DNA of 64,000 nt from JADKFD01 sp050250665 (GTDB taxonomy: Bacteria; Pseudomonadota; Gammaproteobacteria; Xanthomonadales; SZUA-5), in the NCBI GenBank assembly GCA_050250665.1, contig JBFWOF010000012.1:1-64000 (forward strand). The letters are read 5' to 3'. Numbering within the stretch: the stretch's first letter is position 1; each line of letters opens with the position of its first letter. This document shows positions 17,792 through 26,787 of this stretch, in pieces. A model generated the notes under the pieces. That model saw nothing but the letters and a program-made list of their open reading frames with translations, ran no database searches and was not told the DNA's origin. The translations under genes were made by a program, and so were the position numbers.

Positions 17792-18562
17792 TCAGGGTCC
17801 GTCCGGCGGGTTCGGTCTGATCGCTATCGGTAGCCTTGGCCTGCCGAACCGCGCCAGCATCTGATTGGCGACAGCCAACTCATCCATCGCACTCGACAGC
17901 GTGTTCCATGGGGTGTGATCGAAACTGCGCTGGTAGGCGATGCCGACCTCGGTATCGCCAAGCACCATGGCGCGCATGGCCAGCCGGTTGAGTTGAGCGA
18001 CAGACATCCGATTAGGCTGCGTTTGCGCCATCTCAAATTCCAGCAACAGGCGGGCCAGGAATGGGGAAATTTCCGCATTCCGATCAGCCAGCGTACGCCA
18101 GCTGTCATCCCCGCGCCGCAACAGGCGCACTGCCAGCACATTGGCGGCGTAGGCATCCGGGCCGCGCCCGATGTAGTCGTTGGCCAAGGCAGCCAATTGC
18201 TCGTCGTTCACTTTGCCCTCGATATCCGCCAGTTTCGGATAGCCCACCTGGAGCATCCATTGCTGATCGACGACGGATCGAGGCGTGAGCAATCGCTCAA
18301 GCCATGGTAGCGAGCGCCTGGCTTCGATGCTGATGGCGGCCGGGAAAAAGGGGTGACTGACCGTAGGCTCGGCTGATTCCCCGGCGGGTCTTGAAGACTC
18401 GGACGTCGGTCGGCCTGCCGCTGTCTGTGCAGATTCGCTCTGCACGGAATGCCCGCCAACGCCCTGACCCGAAGGCTCCGATGAGTTGCGCACGAGGAGC
18501 CACGCGGCACACAGAACTGCCAATATCAACAGCGCAAGGAAGCGGAACCGGACTAGGACCAT
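17792..18562 (-). CDS. Single-pass membrane-anchored protein, function unknown
   Basis: A 256-residue protein. One N-terminal hydrophobic segment (residues 6-24, FRFLALLILAVLCAAWLLV) acts as anchor or uncleaved signal. A Ser/Gly/Glu-rich linker follows, then a helical periplasmic domain (residues 80-250; RRSLPWLERLLTPRSVVDQQW, MDELAVANQMLARFGRP). The ATG has GGAGCTC 9 bases upstream. I recognise no family; the architecture resembles that of the 21694-22767 product (anchor, low-complexity linker, helical domain). It is co-oriented with the TonB-C gene 120 bases upstream but probably independent. Confidence 0.6.
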   Translation of the reverse strand: MVLVRFRFLALLILAVLCAAWLLVRNSSEPSGQGVGGHSVQSESAQTAAGRPTSESSRPAGESAEPTVSHPFFPAAISIEARRSLPWLERLLTPRSVVDQQWMLQVGYPKLADIEGKVNDEQLAALANDYIGRGPDAYAANVLAVRLLRRGDDSWRTLADRNAEISPFLARLLLEFEMAQTQPNRMSVAQLNRLAMRAMVLGDTEVGIAYQRSFDHTPWNTLSSAMDELAVANQMLARFGRPRLPIAIRPNPPDGP

Positions 18563-18681
18563 CTAACAGAGCTCCGAGTAGGCGACCCCAAAACCAACAC
18601 CCTCCAGGCACCCGCAAGCTTGCTGGCGCGCTCTGATGTCGGACGCAGGCCCTGCGAACGAAGCTGGAAGCACCCGCAGCA

Positions 18682-19803
18682 CTATTGCTTGGGTTCGTCT
18701 ATTCCCTGCTCAGCCCGCATCTCGGCCATGCGCTTTTCGATGATCCGACTGATTTCGGCTTCGCGGCCCTGTGCCACGGCAGAATCCGACGCAGCTTTCG
18801 GTGCGTCTGAGTCAGGAGCGGGCCTCAGGCTGAATCGATAGGGCATCAGCGCATAGACGCCATTCGGATCGGCCTTTTCCGACTTTTCGAATCGCACCAG
18901 CCGCGCGGCATTGAGAGCGGCTTGGTCAAACAGGTCCTGACCCGAAGAACGTTCGATGGTGACCTCTGCCGGCACGCCATCTGCACCTACTCGAAGCCGT
19001 ACCAGTGTTTCCCCCTCGATGGCCTGCCGCAACAGGGCCGGCGGATAAACCGGCGCCGGTGCCGACAGCAGTTTCATGTAGGGAAGTCCCGATCCTTCGA
19101 CCACCGCCATGCGCTCGGCGCCAGGAAAGGCGATTTGAATCAGATCTTCCAGCAGCAGTTTTTCGGTATAGCGCCAGTGAGCGAACTTGGCTCGTGCCGC
19201 ATCCGCACTGGCGAGTTCAGGGCCATGGCTGCGCTGGGCAACGCTCCACCACGCCAGTGCCCCGGCCTCGTCGCCCAATCCCATCAGTGCTATGGCCTTG
19301 CTGTAAGGCACCCAGAAGGGCTGTCCGCCGTGCAGGCGCTGGGCTTGCTGCCACGCCACCAGGGCGCCTTCGAAATCGAGCAGATTGAGGCGGATCCAGC
19401 CTTCCGACCAGTACACCGACTCCGTTTCGGGGAAGCGCTGCTTGACCTTCGCCAGCTCGGCCGCAGCACCGTCACGGTCACCGCGCAGGCTCAGCAGATA
19501 GGCCTGCTGCGTGGCCAGTCGCCGTCCGGCCTTGGGGCTTTCACCTACGATCCTGGCAACCTCCACTGAGTGCTTGCCCCAGGGCTTCCAGCGGCTATCG
19601 GCGCCGCCACTGACGGCAGGGTCGGCATCCAGGTAGCGTGCGCTGGCTTCCGGAAAGCGCTCGAATCCGGCGCTCAATTCAGTGAATCCTGCAGACGCAT
19701 CAAGCTCAGTGGCGGCAACCGTTGCCAGCTCAGTGTTCTCGGTCCCGGCCAGACTGGTAGTCGAGCCAACCGTCAGCAGCACTGCAAGAGCAAATCCACG
19801 CAT
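18682..19803 (-). CDS. Exported TPR-like protein with TonB C-terminal domain
   Basis: A 373-residue protein with a signal peptide (residues 1-19, ALAVLLTVGSTTSLAG). The middle (about 80-235) has helical repeats similar to TPRs (GDRDGAAAELAKVKQRFPE, LDFEGALVAWQQAQRLHGG, GDEAGALAWWSVAQRSHG). A TonB-C domain follows at about 245-335 (APVYPPALLRQAIEGETLVRLRVGADG). The last ~40 residues are a charged helix. Unlike true TonB it lacks a transmembrane anchor, so it may be a periplasmic binding or assembly factor. This is the second TonB-C protein in the window without exbB/exbD beside it. Confidence 0.75.
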   Translation of the reverse strand: MRGFALAVLLTVGSTTSLAGTENTELATVAATELDASAGFTELSAGFERFPEASARYLDADPAVSGGADSRWKPWGKHSVEVARIVGESPKAGRRLATQQAYLLSLRGDRDGAAAELAKVKQRFPETESVYWSEGWIRLNLLDFEGALVAWQQAQRLHGGQPFWVPYSKAIALMGLGDEAGALAWWSVAQRSHGPELASADAARAKFAHWRYTEKLLLEDLIQIAFPGAERMAVVEGSGLPYMKLLSAPAPVYPPALLRQAIEGETLVRLRVGADGVPAEVTIERSSGQDLFDQAALNAARLVRFEKSEKADPNGVYALMPYRFSLRPAPDSDAPKAASDSAVAQGREAEISRIIEKRMAEMRAEQGIDEPKQ

Positions 19804-19892
19804 ACAGCACCATTTGTCAACGAAAGTGAATCGAGGCTAGCAGTACGGAGCCGGCAACCGCAAGATTCGGTGGGCCTGTTCAGGCCAGGCAC

Positions 19893-21473
19893 CTACTCGA
19901 AACCATTGCCAAACAACGCGTCGACCGTGGTGACCGGCGCCTGCCCGTTGCGCAGCAGACTGCCGCGCGCCGTGCCCCAGCGGATGCGGGTGTTCGCCGA
20001 GCCCTGCAGTTCGTAGACGACGACGCCGGACTGGCTGGTGCCGATCACGGCTTCCCAGTTCGGATCGGCGTCGAGCTGCACGAGGGTCGGCGCGGCGAGG
20101 CCGCCGTTCCAGTTGCCGCCACGTGGCGCTGGCAGATCGACCGAGGTCAGCAGCACGCCCTGGTAGCTGAGGATGATCAGCTTGCCGACGGCATTGCCGC
20201 CCTTTTGCGGCCAGGTGGTGAAGATCACTTCGGCATGGCCGTCGCCATCCAGATCAGCCACCGCCGGCTCGGCGCCGAAACGAAAACCCGTTCCGGGAAT
20301 GGTGTAGGGCCAGCTGTGCTTTTCGGTCTTGTCCAGCCACCAGGCGTGCAGTTTGCCGTCATAGCTCTGCATCAGAATCTCGCGCTGGCCATCGCCATCG
20401 AGATCAGCCGGCACGGCGTTGACCACGGCATCCTCGATGGTGGCGAACTGGCCCTGGATCAGCGGACCGCCGCTCTGGCCCGGCGCCGGTATCACGGTCC
20501 AGTCGACGCTGGCATTGCTCCAGCGGGTGCGGTCGCGTTTCAGGATCCACGGCAGGTAATAGAGATCACCCGCCGGATCACCGATCGAGCAGTCATAGAC
20601 ATCGCCGGGAAAGATCAGCTCCAGCGTGCCGTTGCCATCCATATCAGCGATGGCCGGCGCCGCATTGGCGAAATTGGGCCGATGCTGGATGCCGCAGTTG
20701 GCAAAGCCCTGCAGATCGGCGGCCTGATCCACATGCACGCCGACCTGAGCCCAGGTCTTCTGCTGGCCCCCGCTCAATCCGTACACGGTGCTGGCCAGCA
20801 ACTGATTGCCATTGGGATGCAGCGCCGTGATGTAGTGAGTGTCGGTAGGCGCGTAGATCTCGCTCTGGGTATCGCCATCGAGATCGCCGATGGCGAGGTT
20901 CTCGTTGTACATGCCGGCGCCGAAACCGGGCTCGCCGGTACGGCGCGCCGGCCAGCCCGCGCGCAGGCTGCCGTCGTGCTCGTAGACGCTGACCTGACGA
21001 TCGCCGCCACTGGAGGCGCGGCCGACCACGATCTCCAGATCGCCATTGCCGTCGATGTCCGCTGCGGCGAGGCTGCGCACCTCGCCATTGGCAAAGGGAG
21101 AGCGCGTCCACAACACACTGCCGGTGGCGCTGTAGAGCGTCAGCTGATTGCCGCCGCGACCGACCGCGCTCTCCAGTCCCGGCGAAAGCGTATCGAAGTC
21201 GGCCACGGCGATGGCCGGCCACACCCGTTGCGCATTGCTTCCACGCCATTCGACCGCGCCATCGACACTGAGCGCGACCACGTCATAGCTACCCCAGACG
21301 ATCTCCGGCGCACCGTCGTTGTCGATGTCCGCCACCGCCGGACCGCTGTACCAACCAGTCTGGCAACTGCCCGGGCTGCAGCCGCCGTAGGCAAACTGCA
21401 GCTGCGGGGTGGCGAACTGGGCAGCGACCGGAGTTGCGACCAACCACAAGAGGAGCGTCAGGGAGTTGCGCAT
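19893..21473 (-). CDS. Secreted FG-GAP/VCBS-repeat protein with FGNGFE tail
   Basis: A 526-residue protein. A signal peptide (about residues 1-18) is followed by a seven-bladed-propeller-type series of FG-GAP repeats with calcium-binding-like loops such as DIDNDGAPEIVWG, DIDGNGDLEIVVG, DLDGDTQSEIYA, DMDGNGTLELIF, DLDGDGQREILM and DLDGDGHAEVIF. The protein ends TTVDALFGNGFE. It is probably secreted or on the surface. The repeats suggest a binding scaffold similar to the integrin alpha propeller; the ligand is unknown. A TAAACT box at about 21586-21591 on the minus strand could be its -10. It is flanked by unrelated genes. Confidence 0.85.
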   Translation of the reverse strand: MRNSLTLLLWLVATPVAAQFATPQLQFAYGGCSPGSCQTGWYSGPAVADIDNDGAPEIVWGSYDVVALSVDGAVEWRGSNAQRVWPAIAVADFDTLSPGLESAVGRGGNQLTLYSATGSVLWTRSPFANGEVRSLAAADIDGNGDLEIVVGRASSGGDRQVSVYEHDGSLRAGWPARRTGEPGFGAGMYNENLAIGDLDGDTQSEIYAPTDTHYITALHPNGNQLLASTVYGLSGGQQKTWAQVGVHVDQAADLQGFANCGIQHRPNFANAAPAIADMDGNGTLELIFPGDVYDCSIGDPAGDLYYLPWILKRDRTRWSNASVDWTVIPAPGQSGGPLIQGQFATIEDAVVNAVPADLDGDGQREILMQSYDGKLHAWWLDKTEKHSWPYTIPGTGFRFGAEPAVADLDGDGHAEVIFTTWPQKGGNAVGKLIILSYQGVLLTSVDLPAPRGGNWNGGLAAPTLVQLDADPNWEAVIGTSQSGVVVYELQGSANTRIRWGTARGSLLRNGQAPVTTVDALFGNGFE

Positions 21474-21693
21474 GGACTTGCCCTGCGAATGTCTGGGGCG
21501 AGGATGTCTGCCGTCAGCCGGGCGGATGAGCGCTCACCCGGGCGCATCGTTGCCATTGAACTGCCAGCCGACGACTCCGGGCTAGTTTACGCCTGTTGCC
21601 GATCGCCAACTGTTGCCGTCATCACTCCAGCCCCTGTAGCCCAGACAGCACTTGCCCCGATTGGCAGCCTACCCAGGCTACTGGCTACCGCCA

Positions 21694-22767
21694 TCACTCC
21701 AGAGAGCAGTCGATCAGGCGCCTGGGCATGTTCGAGAGTCGCTCCGGTTTGACCTTGGCAAAATGCTCGCGCGCCAGGGCTTGCCCCAGCAGCTGCGCCT
21801 GCGCGTCCTGCGCCGGCGTCAGCTGATCTTGCGTGCGCAGCAGCCAGCGGCGCATGGTCTGTTGCGTGTGCGTATCGCCCACCATCAGTACGGCATGGGC
21901 ATGGACACGTGCCTGAAACGGATCCGGCGGCACCCCGGCATAGCCGCCGACCGTCGGATGGCCCGCCAGCACCCACCAAAGCATGTACAGCGCAAAAGGC
22001 TCGCCGGCTTCGACGCCGCGCTGCAGATACGGGCCGACCAGTTGCAGATAGCGCTGCCACTGAGCCTGATCGCGCAGAAAGTAGTTTTGATCCAGTGGCG
22101 GTTTCGATGCCAGCGCAACCATGGCGCGCACATCGCCGCGCTCGGCCGCCAGCAGCAGATAGTCAAAGGCCGCATGCGGCGATTCGGGAGTAAAGCCCTG
22201 ACACATGGCCTGGAGCCGAGCCAGGTCTTCGGACGCTCTCGCGGCCCTGGCAACGAGCTTTGCCTGGGCGGCGGAATCACGTTCGGCCTGGCTGGCTTCA
22301 CGGGTCAGATACTGGACGTGGGATTGCTCGTCCTGAAGCCGCGAACAGCGCAGCAGATCGGCGGCCAGCCGGCAACTGGCGCGATTGTCACCCGCCAGCG
22401 CGCGGCGCTTGAGTTCGGCATAGGTTTGCGTCAGCGCTGTATCCGGCGGCGGCAAGGACGTGCCGCTCGATTCGATGGCGTAGCTGGCGATGTTCGGACG
22501 GTCGTTCGACGTCGGGTCATGGGTGGCCTCGCCCGGAGCCGGTGTGTCCGCGATCCGTTCGGCTTCTGCCGTCGACTCGGTCGCATCGCCTTCCATGGCG
22601 GGCACATCGTGTGCGGATCTGGAATCCACCTGCCCGTTGGTCAGGAACCACCAGCCGAGCAAGGTGGCCATGGCCATCAACAGTACAACGAACAAGGAGC
22701 TGCCAGACCCGAATCTCATCAAGCCCAAGTCCCTGATTGGCTGAAAGGCATGAAGATAGTCTTTCAT
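21694..22767 (-). CDS. Membrane-anchored helical-repeat protein, function unknown
   Basis: A 357-residue protein. The hydrophobic segment at about residues 24-42 (SLFVVLLMAMATLLGWWFL) anchors it. A Glu/Ser/Thr/Pro-rich linker runs to about residue 110. A Cys-containing alpha-helical domain with Sel1/TPR-like spacing follows (residues 110-350; AFDYLLLAAERGDVRAMVAL, YLQRGVEAGEPFALYMLWWVLAG). Another in-frame ATG at 22719 has AGGGAC upstream and may be the true start. No family is assigned. It is divergent from ruvA. Confidence 0.6.
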   Translation of the reverse strand: MKDYLHAFQPIRDLGLMRFGSGSSLFVVLLMAMATLLGWWFLTNGQVDSRSAHDVPAMEGDATESTAEAERIADTPAPGEATHDPTSNDRPNIASYAIESSGTSLPPPDTALTQTYAELKRRALAGDNRASCRLAADLLRCSRLQDEQSHVQYLTREASQAERDSAAQAKLVARAARASEDLARLQAMCQGFTPESPHAAFDYLLLAAERGDVRAMVALASKPPLDQNYFLRDQAQWQRYLQLVGPYLQRGVEAGEPFALYMLWWVLAGHPTVGGYAGVPPDPFQARVHAHAVLMVGDTHTQQTMRRWLLRTQDQLTPAQDAQAQLLGQALAREHFAKVKPERLSNMPRRLIDCSLE

Positions 22768-23052
22768 GAATTCGGCGACAGTCCACCGCGATGGACCGGG
22801 AAGACCGGGATCGGGCGCAATTCCCGACCGACAAGCGCTCTACACCAGCGATATCGGCAGTCATCAGTCCCGTCCGCACTGTATTGCAATGAACAGAGTT
22901 CCGAGCGCCCGAGTTCGCACCTGAACTCGACCAGGCATGGCCTCGCTGTCCGGTTCGGGCAGCTCGAACCCGGTGGTCAATCGCGCCCGCCCATTGACTC
23001 CCCGACAAATGCCGGGCAGCGTCTGCGGCATTGTCCTGGAGTCCTTCTGCCC

Positions 23053-23655
23053 ATGATCGGTCGATTGCGCGGCGTCATCGCCGTCAAACAACCCCCTGCC
23101 CTGCTGCTCGACGTGGCCGGCGTCGGCTATGAGATCGAAGCGCCGATGAGCACCTTCTACGAGCTGCCGGAAGTCGGTCGCGAAGTCACGCTGCACACCC
23201 ATCTGGCGATCAAGGAAGACGCGCATTCGCTTTACGGCTTTGCCCAGGAGAGCGAGCGCACGCTGTTCCGGGCGCTGATCAAGGTCTCGGGTGTGGGCGC
23301 GAAGACCGCGCTATCGGTGCTGTCGGGCATCTCGGTGGATGATTTTGCCCGCGTCATTCAGCGCGGCGATCTGGCGGCACTGCAGCGGGTACCGGGCATC
23401 GGCAAGAAGACCGCCGAACGGCTGCTGGTCGAGATGAAGGACAAGGTCGATGGCGGCACGCTTGGGCCGGCGAGCCTCGGCGGTCCGCGCGCAGCCGTGC
23501 CCAATGATCCGGTGGCCGAAGCCAGTGTGGCGCTGCAGTCGCTGGGCTACAAGCCACAGGAAGTCAGCAAGCTGGTGCAGGCCGTCGCCGAAACCGGAGA
23601 CAGCGCCGAAACCATCATCCGCAAGGCGCTGAAAAGCGCTCTGCGCACGGGCTGA
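23053..23655 (+). CDS. ruvA: Holliday junction DNA helicase subunit RuvA
   Basis: A 200-residue protein beginning MIGRLRGVIAVKQPPALLLD, the conserved RuvA N-terminus. It has the OB domain (1-62), tandem helix-hairpin-helix motifs (KVSGVGAKTALSVLSGI and LQRVPGIGKKTAERLLVEM) and the C-terminal RuvB-binding domain (SVALQSLGYKPQEVSKLV...IRKALK). RuvA binds four-way junctions as a tetramer and loads the RuvB motor. TGGAG lies 12 bases upstream. ruvC and ruvB are not adjacent, unlike the common ruvCAB or ruvAB order; the next gene, 9 bases on, is a transporter. Confidence 0.96.
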   Translation: MIGRLRGVIAVKQPPALLLDVAGVGYEIEAPMSTFYELPEVGREVTLHTHLAIKEDAHSLYGFAQESERTLFRALIKVSGVGAKTALSVLSGISVDDFARVIQRGDLAALQRVPGIGKKTAERLLVEMKDKVDGGTLGPASLGGPRAAVPNDPVAEASVALQSLGYKPQEVSKLVQAVAETGDSAETIIRKALKSALRTG

Positions 23656-23664
23656 CGGCGGCTC

Positions 23665-25431
23665 ATGACGCTGGATGCCTTCATCGTCCTGGTGATCCTG
23701 GTCAGCGCCACCGTGGGCTTCATCCAGGATCGCTACCCGCCCGAGGGCATCGCCTGCGCGGCACTGATTGCGCTGACGGTCAGCGGCATCCTGACCGTGC
23801 CGGAGGCATTGGGCGGTTTCTCCAATGAAGCCACGATCACCGTCGCCTGCATGTTCGTGCTCAGCGCCGGATTGATGCGCAGCGGTGCGCTGGCTTGGCT
23901 CGGGCGCTGGTTGATCCGCTTTGGCACCACCCGTTTCCGGCTGACGGCGATCACCGCCCTGACCGCCGGACCGGTATCGGCCTTCATCAACAACACGGCC
24001 ACCGTGGCGGTGTTCCTGCCGCTGCTGCTGGAAGCCACCGAGCGTCACAAGATCTCGCCGTCCAAATTGTTGATTCCACTGTCCTACGCCACCCAGTTTG
24101 CCGGCGTGTGCACGCTGATCGGCACTTCCACCAATCTGCTGGTGTCCTCGATTGCGGTGTCCTCGGGCATGGAGCCGCTGCAGATGTTCACGCCGACCCC
24201 GCTCGGCATCGTGCTGTTCGGCGCCGGATTGCTGTACCTGCTGCTGATAGCGCCAATGCTGCTGCCAGGGCGCCGTGGCACCGAGGTCATGACCCAATAC
24301 GGCCTGACCGACTATCTGGCGGAGCTGCGCGTCGGGCTGGAAAGCCGCGTTGCCGGCCAGCATCTGCGCGTGGCTGCGGTCGAGGCCCAGCATGGTGTGC
24401 GCATCGTTGAAGTCATGCGCGATGAGGAGAAACTGCTGGCCCCGGGTGATCTGGTGCTGCAACCGGGTGACATTTTGCTGGTCAAGGGCTCGGCCCGGAA
24501 CCTGTTTTCCTTCCGCGAGCATCTGGGTCTGACCATGACTCCGCACTTCGTGCCCAAGCTGGAGATGCTCGAAAGCGGCGACATCGAAGTGGTCGAGGCA
24601 CTGATCCCGCCCAATTCGCGTTTCATCGGCGAGACCATCGCCGCGCTGCGCATGGAACTGCACCAGAACGCGCTGGTGCTGGCGCTGCACCGGCGCGGCA
24701 CTTCGGTGCGCGAGAAGCTCGGCGATATCGAAATCGCCATCGGCGATGCGCTGCTGCTGCTGGTGCGGCGCGCCGAGTTGCCGGATCTGCGGCGCGAAGG
24801 CGATCTGATCCTGGTCGAGCGCTCGGCGCGTCCGGCCGCGGCGCGCCAGGGCCGCACCGCGCTCAGCATCGTCGCCGCCGTGGTCATCGCCGCCGCGATG
24901 GGCTGGGTGCCCATCGCCATCGCCGCGATGGCCGGCATCCTGTTGATGGTCATGACCAAGGTGCTGACGCTGGACGAGACCTACGCCTCGATCAACTGGC
25001 GCGTCGTCGCCATGCTGGCGGCGATGATTCCACTCGGCCTGGCAATGCAGAAGAGCGGTCTGGCCACGGTGCTGGTGAGTTATGTGGTGCAGGGTTTTGC
25101 CGCCGACTCACCCTGGGTGGCGCTGTTCCTGGTGTACATGGTCACGGCCATCCTCACCGAGATCATGAGCAACAACGGCACCGCCGTGCTGCTGGCCCCG
25201 ATCGCCATTTCCATGGCGCGCTCGCTGGAAGTCGATCCCATGCCCTTCGTGATGGCAGTGATGTTCGCGGCATCGACCGCCTTCTCGACGCCGGTCGGCT
25301 ACCAGACCAATCTGATGGTCTACAACGCCGGCGGCTACCGCTTCCGCGATTTCCTGCGGGTGGGCATCCCGCTGAACCTGCTGTTCATGGCCATCGCCAC
25401 GCAGCTGATTCCGCGGATCTGGCCGTTCTGA
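23665..25431 (+). CDS. SLC13/DASS-type permease with two RCK-C domains
   Basis: A 588-residue inner-membrane transporter. About five or six helices (residues 3-200) are followed by two cytosolic TrkA-C/RCK-C domains (about 210-295 and 300-385) and then further helices to the end. The two Asn-rich re-entrant motifs of the family are visible: FINNTATVAVFLPL and IMSNNGTAVLLAP. Proteins of this layout move anions such as sulfate or dicarboxylates with sodium; the substrate is not set by sequence. It starts 9 bases after ruvA and overlaps the next gene by one base (TGATG), so the three are probably co-transcribed. Confidence 0.88.
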   Translation: MTLDAFIVLVILVSATVGFIQDRYPPEGIACAALIALTVSGILTVPEALGGFSNEATITVACMFVLSAGLMRSGALAWLGRWLIRFGTTRFRLTAITALTAGPVSAFINNTATVAVFLPLLLEATERHKISPSKLLIPLSYATQFAGVCTLIGTSTNLLVSSIAVSSGMEPLQMFTPTPLGIVLFGAGLLYLLLIAPMLLPGRRGTEVMTQYGLTDYLAELRVGLESRVAGQHLRVAAVEAQHGVRIVEVMRDEEKLLAPGDLVLQPGDILLVKGSARNLFSFREHLGLTMTPHFVPKLEMLESGDIEVVEALIPPNSRFIGETIAALRMELHQNALVLALHRRGTSVREKLGDIEIAIGDALLLLVRRAELPDLRREGDLILVERSARPAAARQGRTALSIVAAVVIAAAMGWVPIAIAAMAGILLMVMTKVLTLDETYASINWRVVAMLAAMIPLGLAMQKSGLATVLVSYVVQGFAADSPWVALFLVYMVTAILTEIMSNNGTAVLLAPIAISMARSLEVDPMPFVMAVMFAASTAFSTPVGYQTNLMVYNAGGYRFRDFLRVGIPLNLLFMAIATQLIPRIWPF

Positions 25432-26141
25432 TGACAGGGCTGGCGCGGCACCTGTCGAAACTGGGAGTCTGCTCGCGCAGCGTCGCCGCGCAGTGGGTGA
25501 GTGCCGGTCGCGTCCGCATCAACGGGCGCGTGGTCCTGGACCCCGAGCGTCCGGTGCCGGCCCAGGCCCGAATCGACATCGACGGCGCCGCACTGACGCC
25601 GCCGCGGCGGGTCTATCTGATGCTCAACAAACCGCGCGGGCTGGTCACCAGCGCCAGCGACGAGCAGGGCCGCGACACCGTCTATCAGTGTCTCGAAGGT
25701 CTGGACCTGCCCTGGGTGGCACCCGTGGGTCGACTCGACAAGGCCAGCGAAGGTCTGCTGCTGCTCAGCAACGACCCCGGATGGGCCGCCCGCATCACCG
25801 ACCCCGATCAGGCCGTGCTCAAGCACTATCACGTGCAGATAGACCGGGTGCCCGACGAAGCCCTGCTCGCCCGCTTGCGGGGTGGCGTCGTCGACCGCGA
25901 CGAACCGCTGAGCGCCGTGCAGGTGGAACTCCTGCGCAGCGGCGGCAAGACCGCCTGGCTGGCCATCACCCTGGACGAAGGCCGCAATCGCCAGATCCGG
26001 CGGCTGCTGCAGACCCAGGGCATAGCCACGCTGCGCCTGATCCGCGTCGGCATCGGCGGCCTGGTGTTGGGCAATCTGGCCAAGGGAGCCGTTCGCGAGC
26101 TGTGCGCAGACGAGTTGAGCGCGTTGTTTGCCGGAACGTAG
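25431..26141 (+). CDS. RsuA/RluE-family rRNA pseudouridine synthase
   Basis: A 236-residue protein. An S4 RNA-binding domain (residues 3-48; ARHLSKLGVCSRSVAAQWVSAGRVRING) precedes a pseudouridine synthase fold. The catalytic Asp lies in GRLDKASEGLLLLSND, and the family motif YLMLNKPRGLVTSASD is present. The C-terminus has EGRNRQIRRLL. It converts a specific uridine in rRNA to pseudouridine; RsuA, RluE, RluB and RluF are all possible relatives and the target is uncertain. It overlaps the upstream transporter stop by one base. A repeat field begins right after the stop codon. Confidence 0.9.
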   Translation: MTGLARHLSKLGVCSRSVAAQWVSAGRVRINGRVVLDPERPVPAQARIDIDGAALTPPRRVYLMLNKPRGLVTSASDEQGRDTVYQCLEGLDLPWVAPVGRLDKASEGLLLLSNDPGWAARITDPDQAVLKHYHVQIDRVPDEALLARLRGGVVDRDEPLSAVQVELLRSGGKTAWLAITLDEGRNRQIRRLLQTQGIATLRLIRVGIGGLVLGNLAKGAVRELCADELSALFAGT

Positions 26142-26150
26142 AGCGGGGGC

Positions 26151-26199
26151 GGGACTCGGGACTCGGGACTCGGGACTCGGGACTCGGGACTCGGGACTC
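26151..26199. repeat. Heptanucleotide microsatellite (GGGACTC)7
   Basis: Seven perfect head-to-tail copies of GGGACTC, starting 10 bases after the stop codon of the pseudouridine synthase gene. It is a slippage-prone array and probably varies between strains. Confidence 0.95.
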
Positions 26200-26228
26200 G
26201 GAAAAGGCTCGCACCGATGAGCTCCGAG

Positions 26229-26690
26229 GAGGGCCGCGCGCCTGCGCTGCCGCTGTTCCATCGGCAGCCCAAAGCCAGAGCGGCGCCGCGGCGCGGCGCC
26301 CTCCACAAGGCAAAGGCGACCGCCGCTCTGAGGAGGGTCGCGCGCCTGCGCGGCCGCTGTTCCATCGCCAGCCCAAAGCCAGAGCGGCGCCGCGGCGCGG
26401 CGCCCTCCACAAGGCAGAGGCGACCGCGGCTCCGTGGAGGGCCGCGCGCCTGCGCGGCCGCTGTTCCATCGCCAGCCCAAAACCAGAGCGGCGCCGCAGC
26501 GCGGCGCCCTCCACAAGGCAAGGGCGACCGCGGCTCCGAGGAGGGCCGCGCGCCTGCGCGGCCGCTGTTCCATCGGCAGCCCAAAGCCAGAGCGGCGCCG
26601 CGGCGCGGCGCCCTTCACAAGGCAAAGGTAATCCGCAGCTTTGAGGAGGGCCGTGCGCCTGCGCGGCCGCTGTACTGCTGCCCGGCCGAG
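26229..26690. repeat. Four and a half tandem 104-bp palindromic units
   Basis: GAGGGCCGCGCGCCTGCG-type starts lie at 26229, 26333, 26437, 26541 and 26646, a 104-105 bp period. Each unit pairs the GGCCGCGC palindrome with a GGCGCCGC palindrome. Both are the reverse complements of modules in the 5294-6105 array, but the GCCGAGT hairpin is missing. It is therefore the same family, inverted and shorter. Open frames in it on both strands are artefacts. Confidence 0.9.
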
Positions 26691-26744
26691 ACCATTGCGG
26701 TGCCTTCCACAAGACAGGTCTCCCTACCGACATCGACAATGGGT

Positions 26745-26774
26745 TTGAAGAGCCAACCGTTGCACGCCATACTC
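26745..26774 (+). promoter_or_regulatory. Candidate promoter upstream of the tRNA-Ser array
   Basis: TTGAAG (26745-26750), an 18-base spacer and CATACT (26769-26774) match a sigma-70 promoter. The expected start falls near 26781, just before the first 5' tRNA-Ser half at 26788, as is typical for tRNA promoters. The intact tRNA is almost 500 bases further on. Confidence 0.45.
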
Positions 26775-26787
26775 ACCGGCTGCAATG

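Noticed and set aside
20205..21752. A 515-codon frame antisense to the FG-GAP gene
   Set aside because: The sense strand has six or more clear FG-GAP loops and a signal peptide; the antisense product has no recognisable features.
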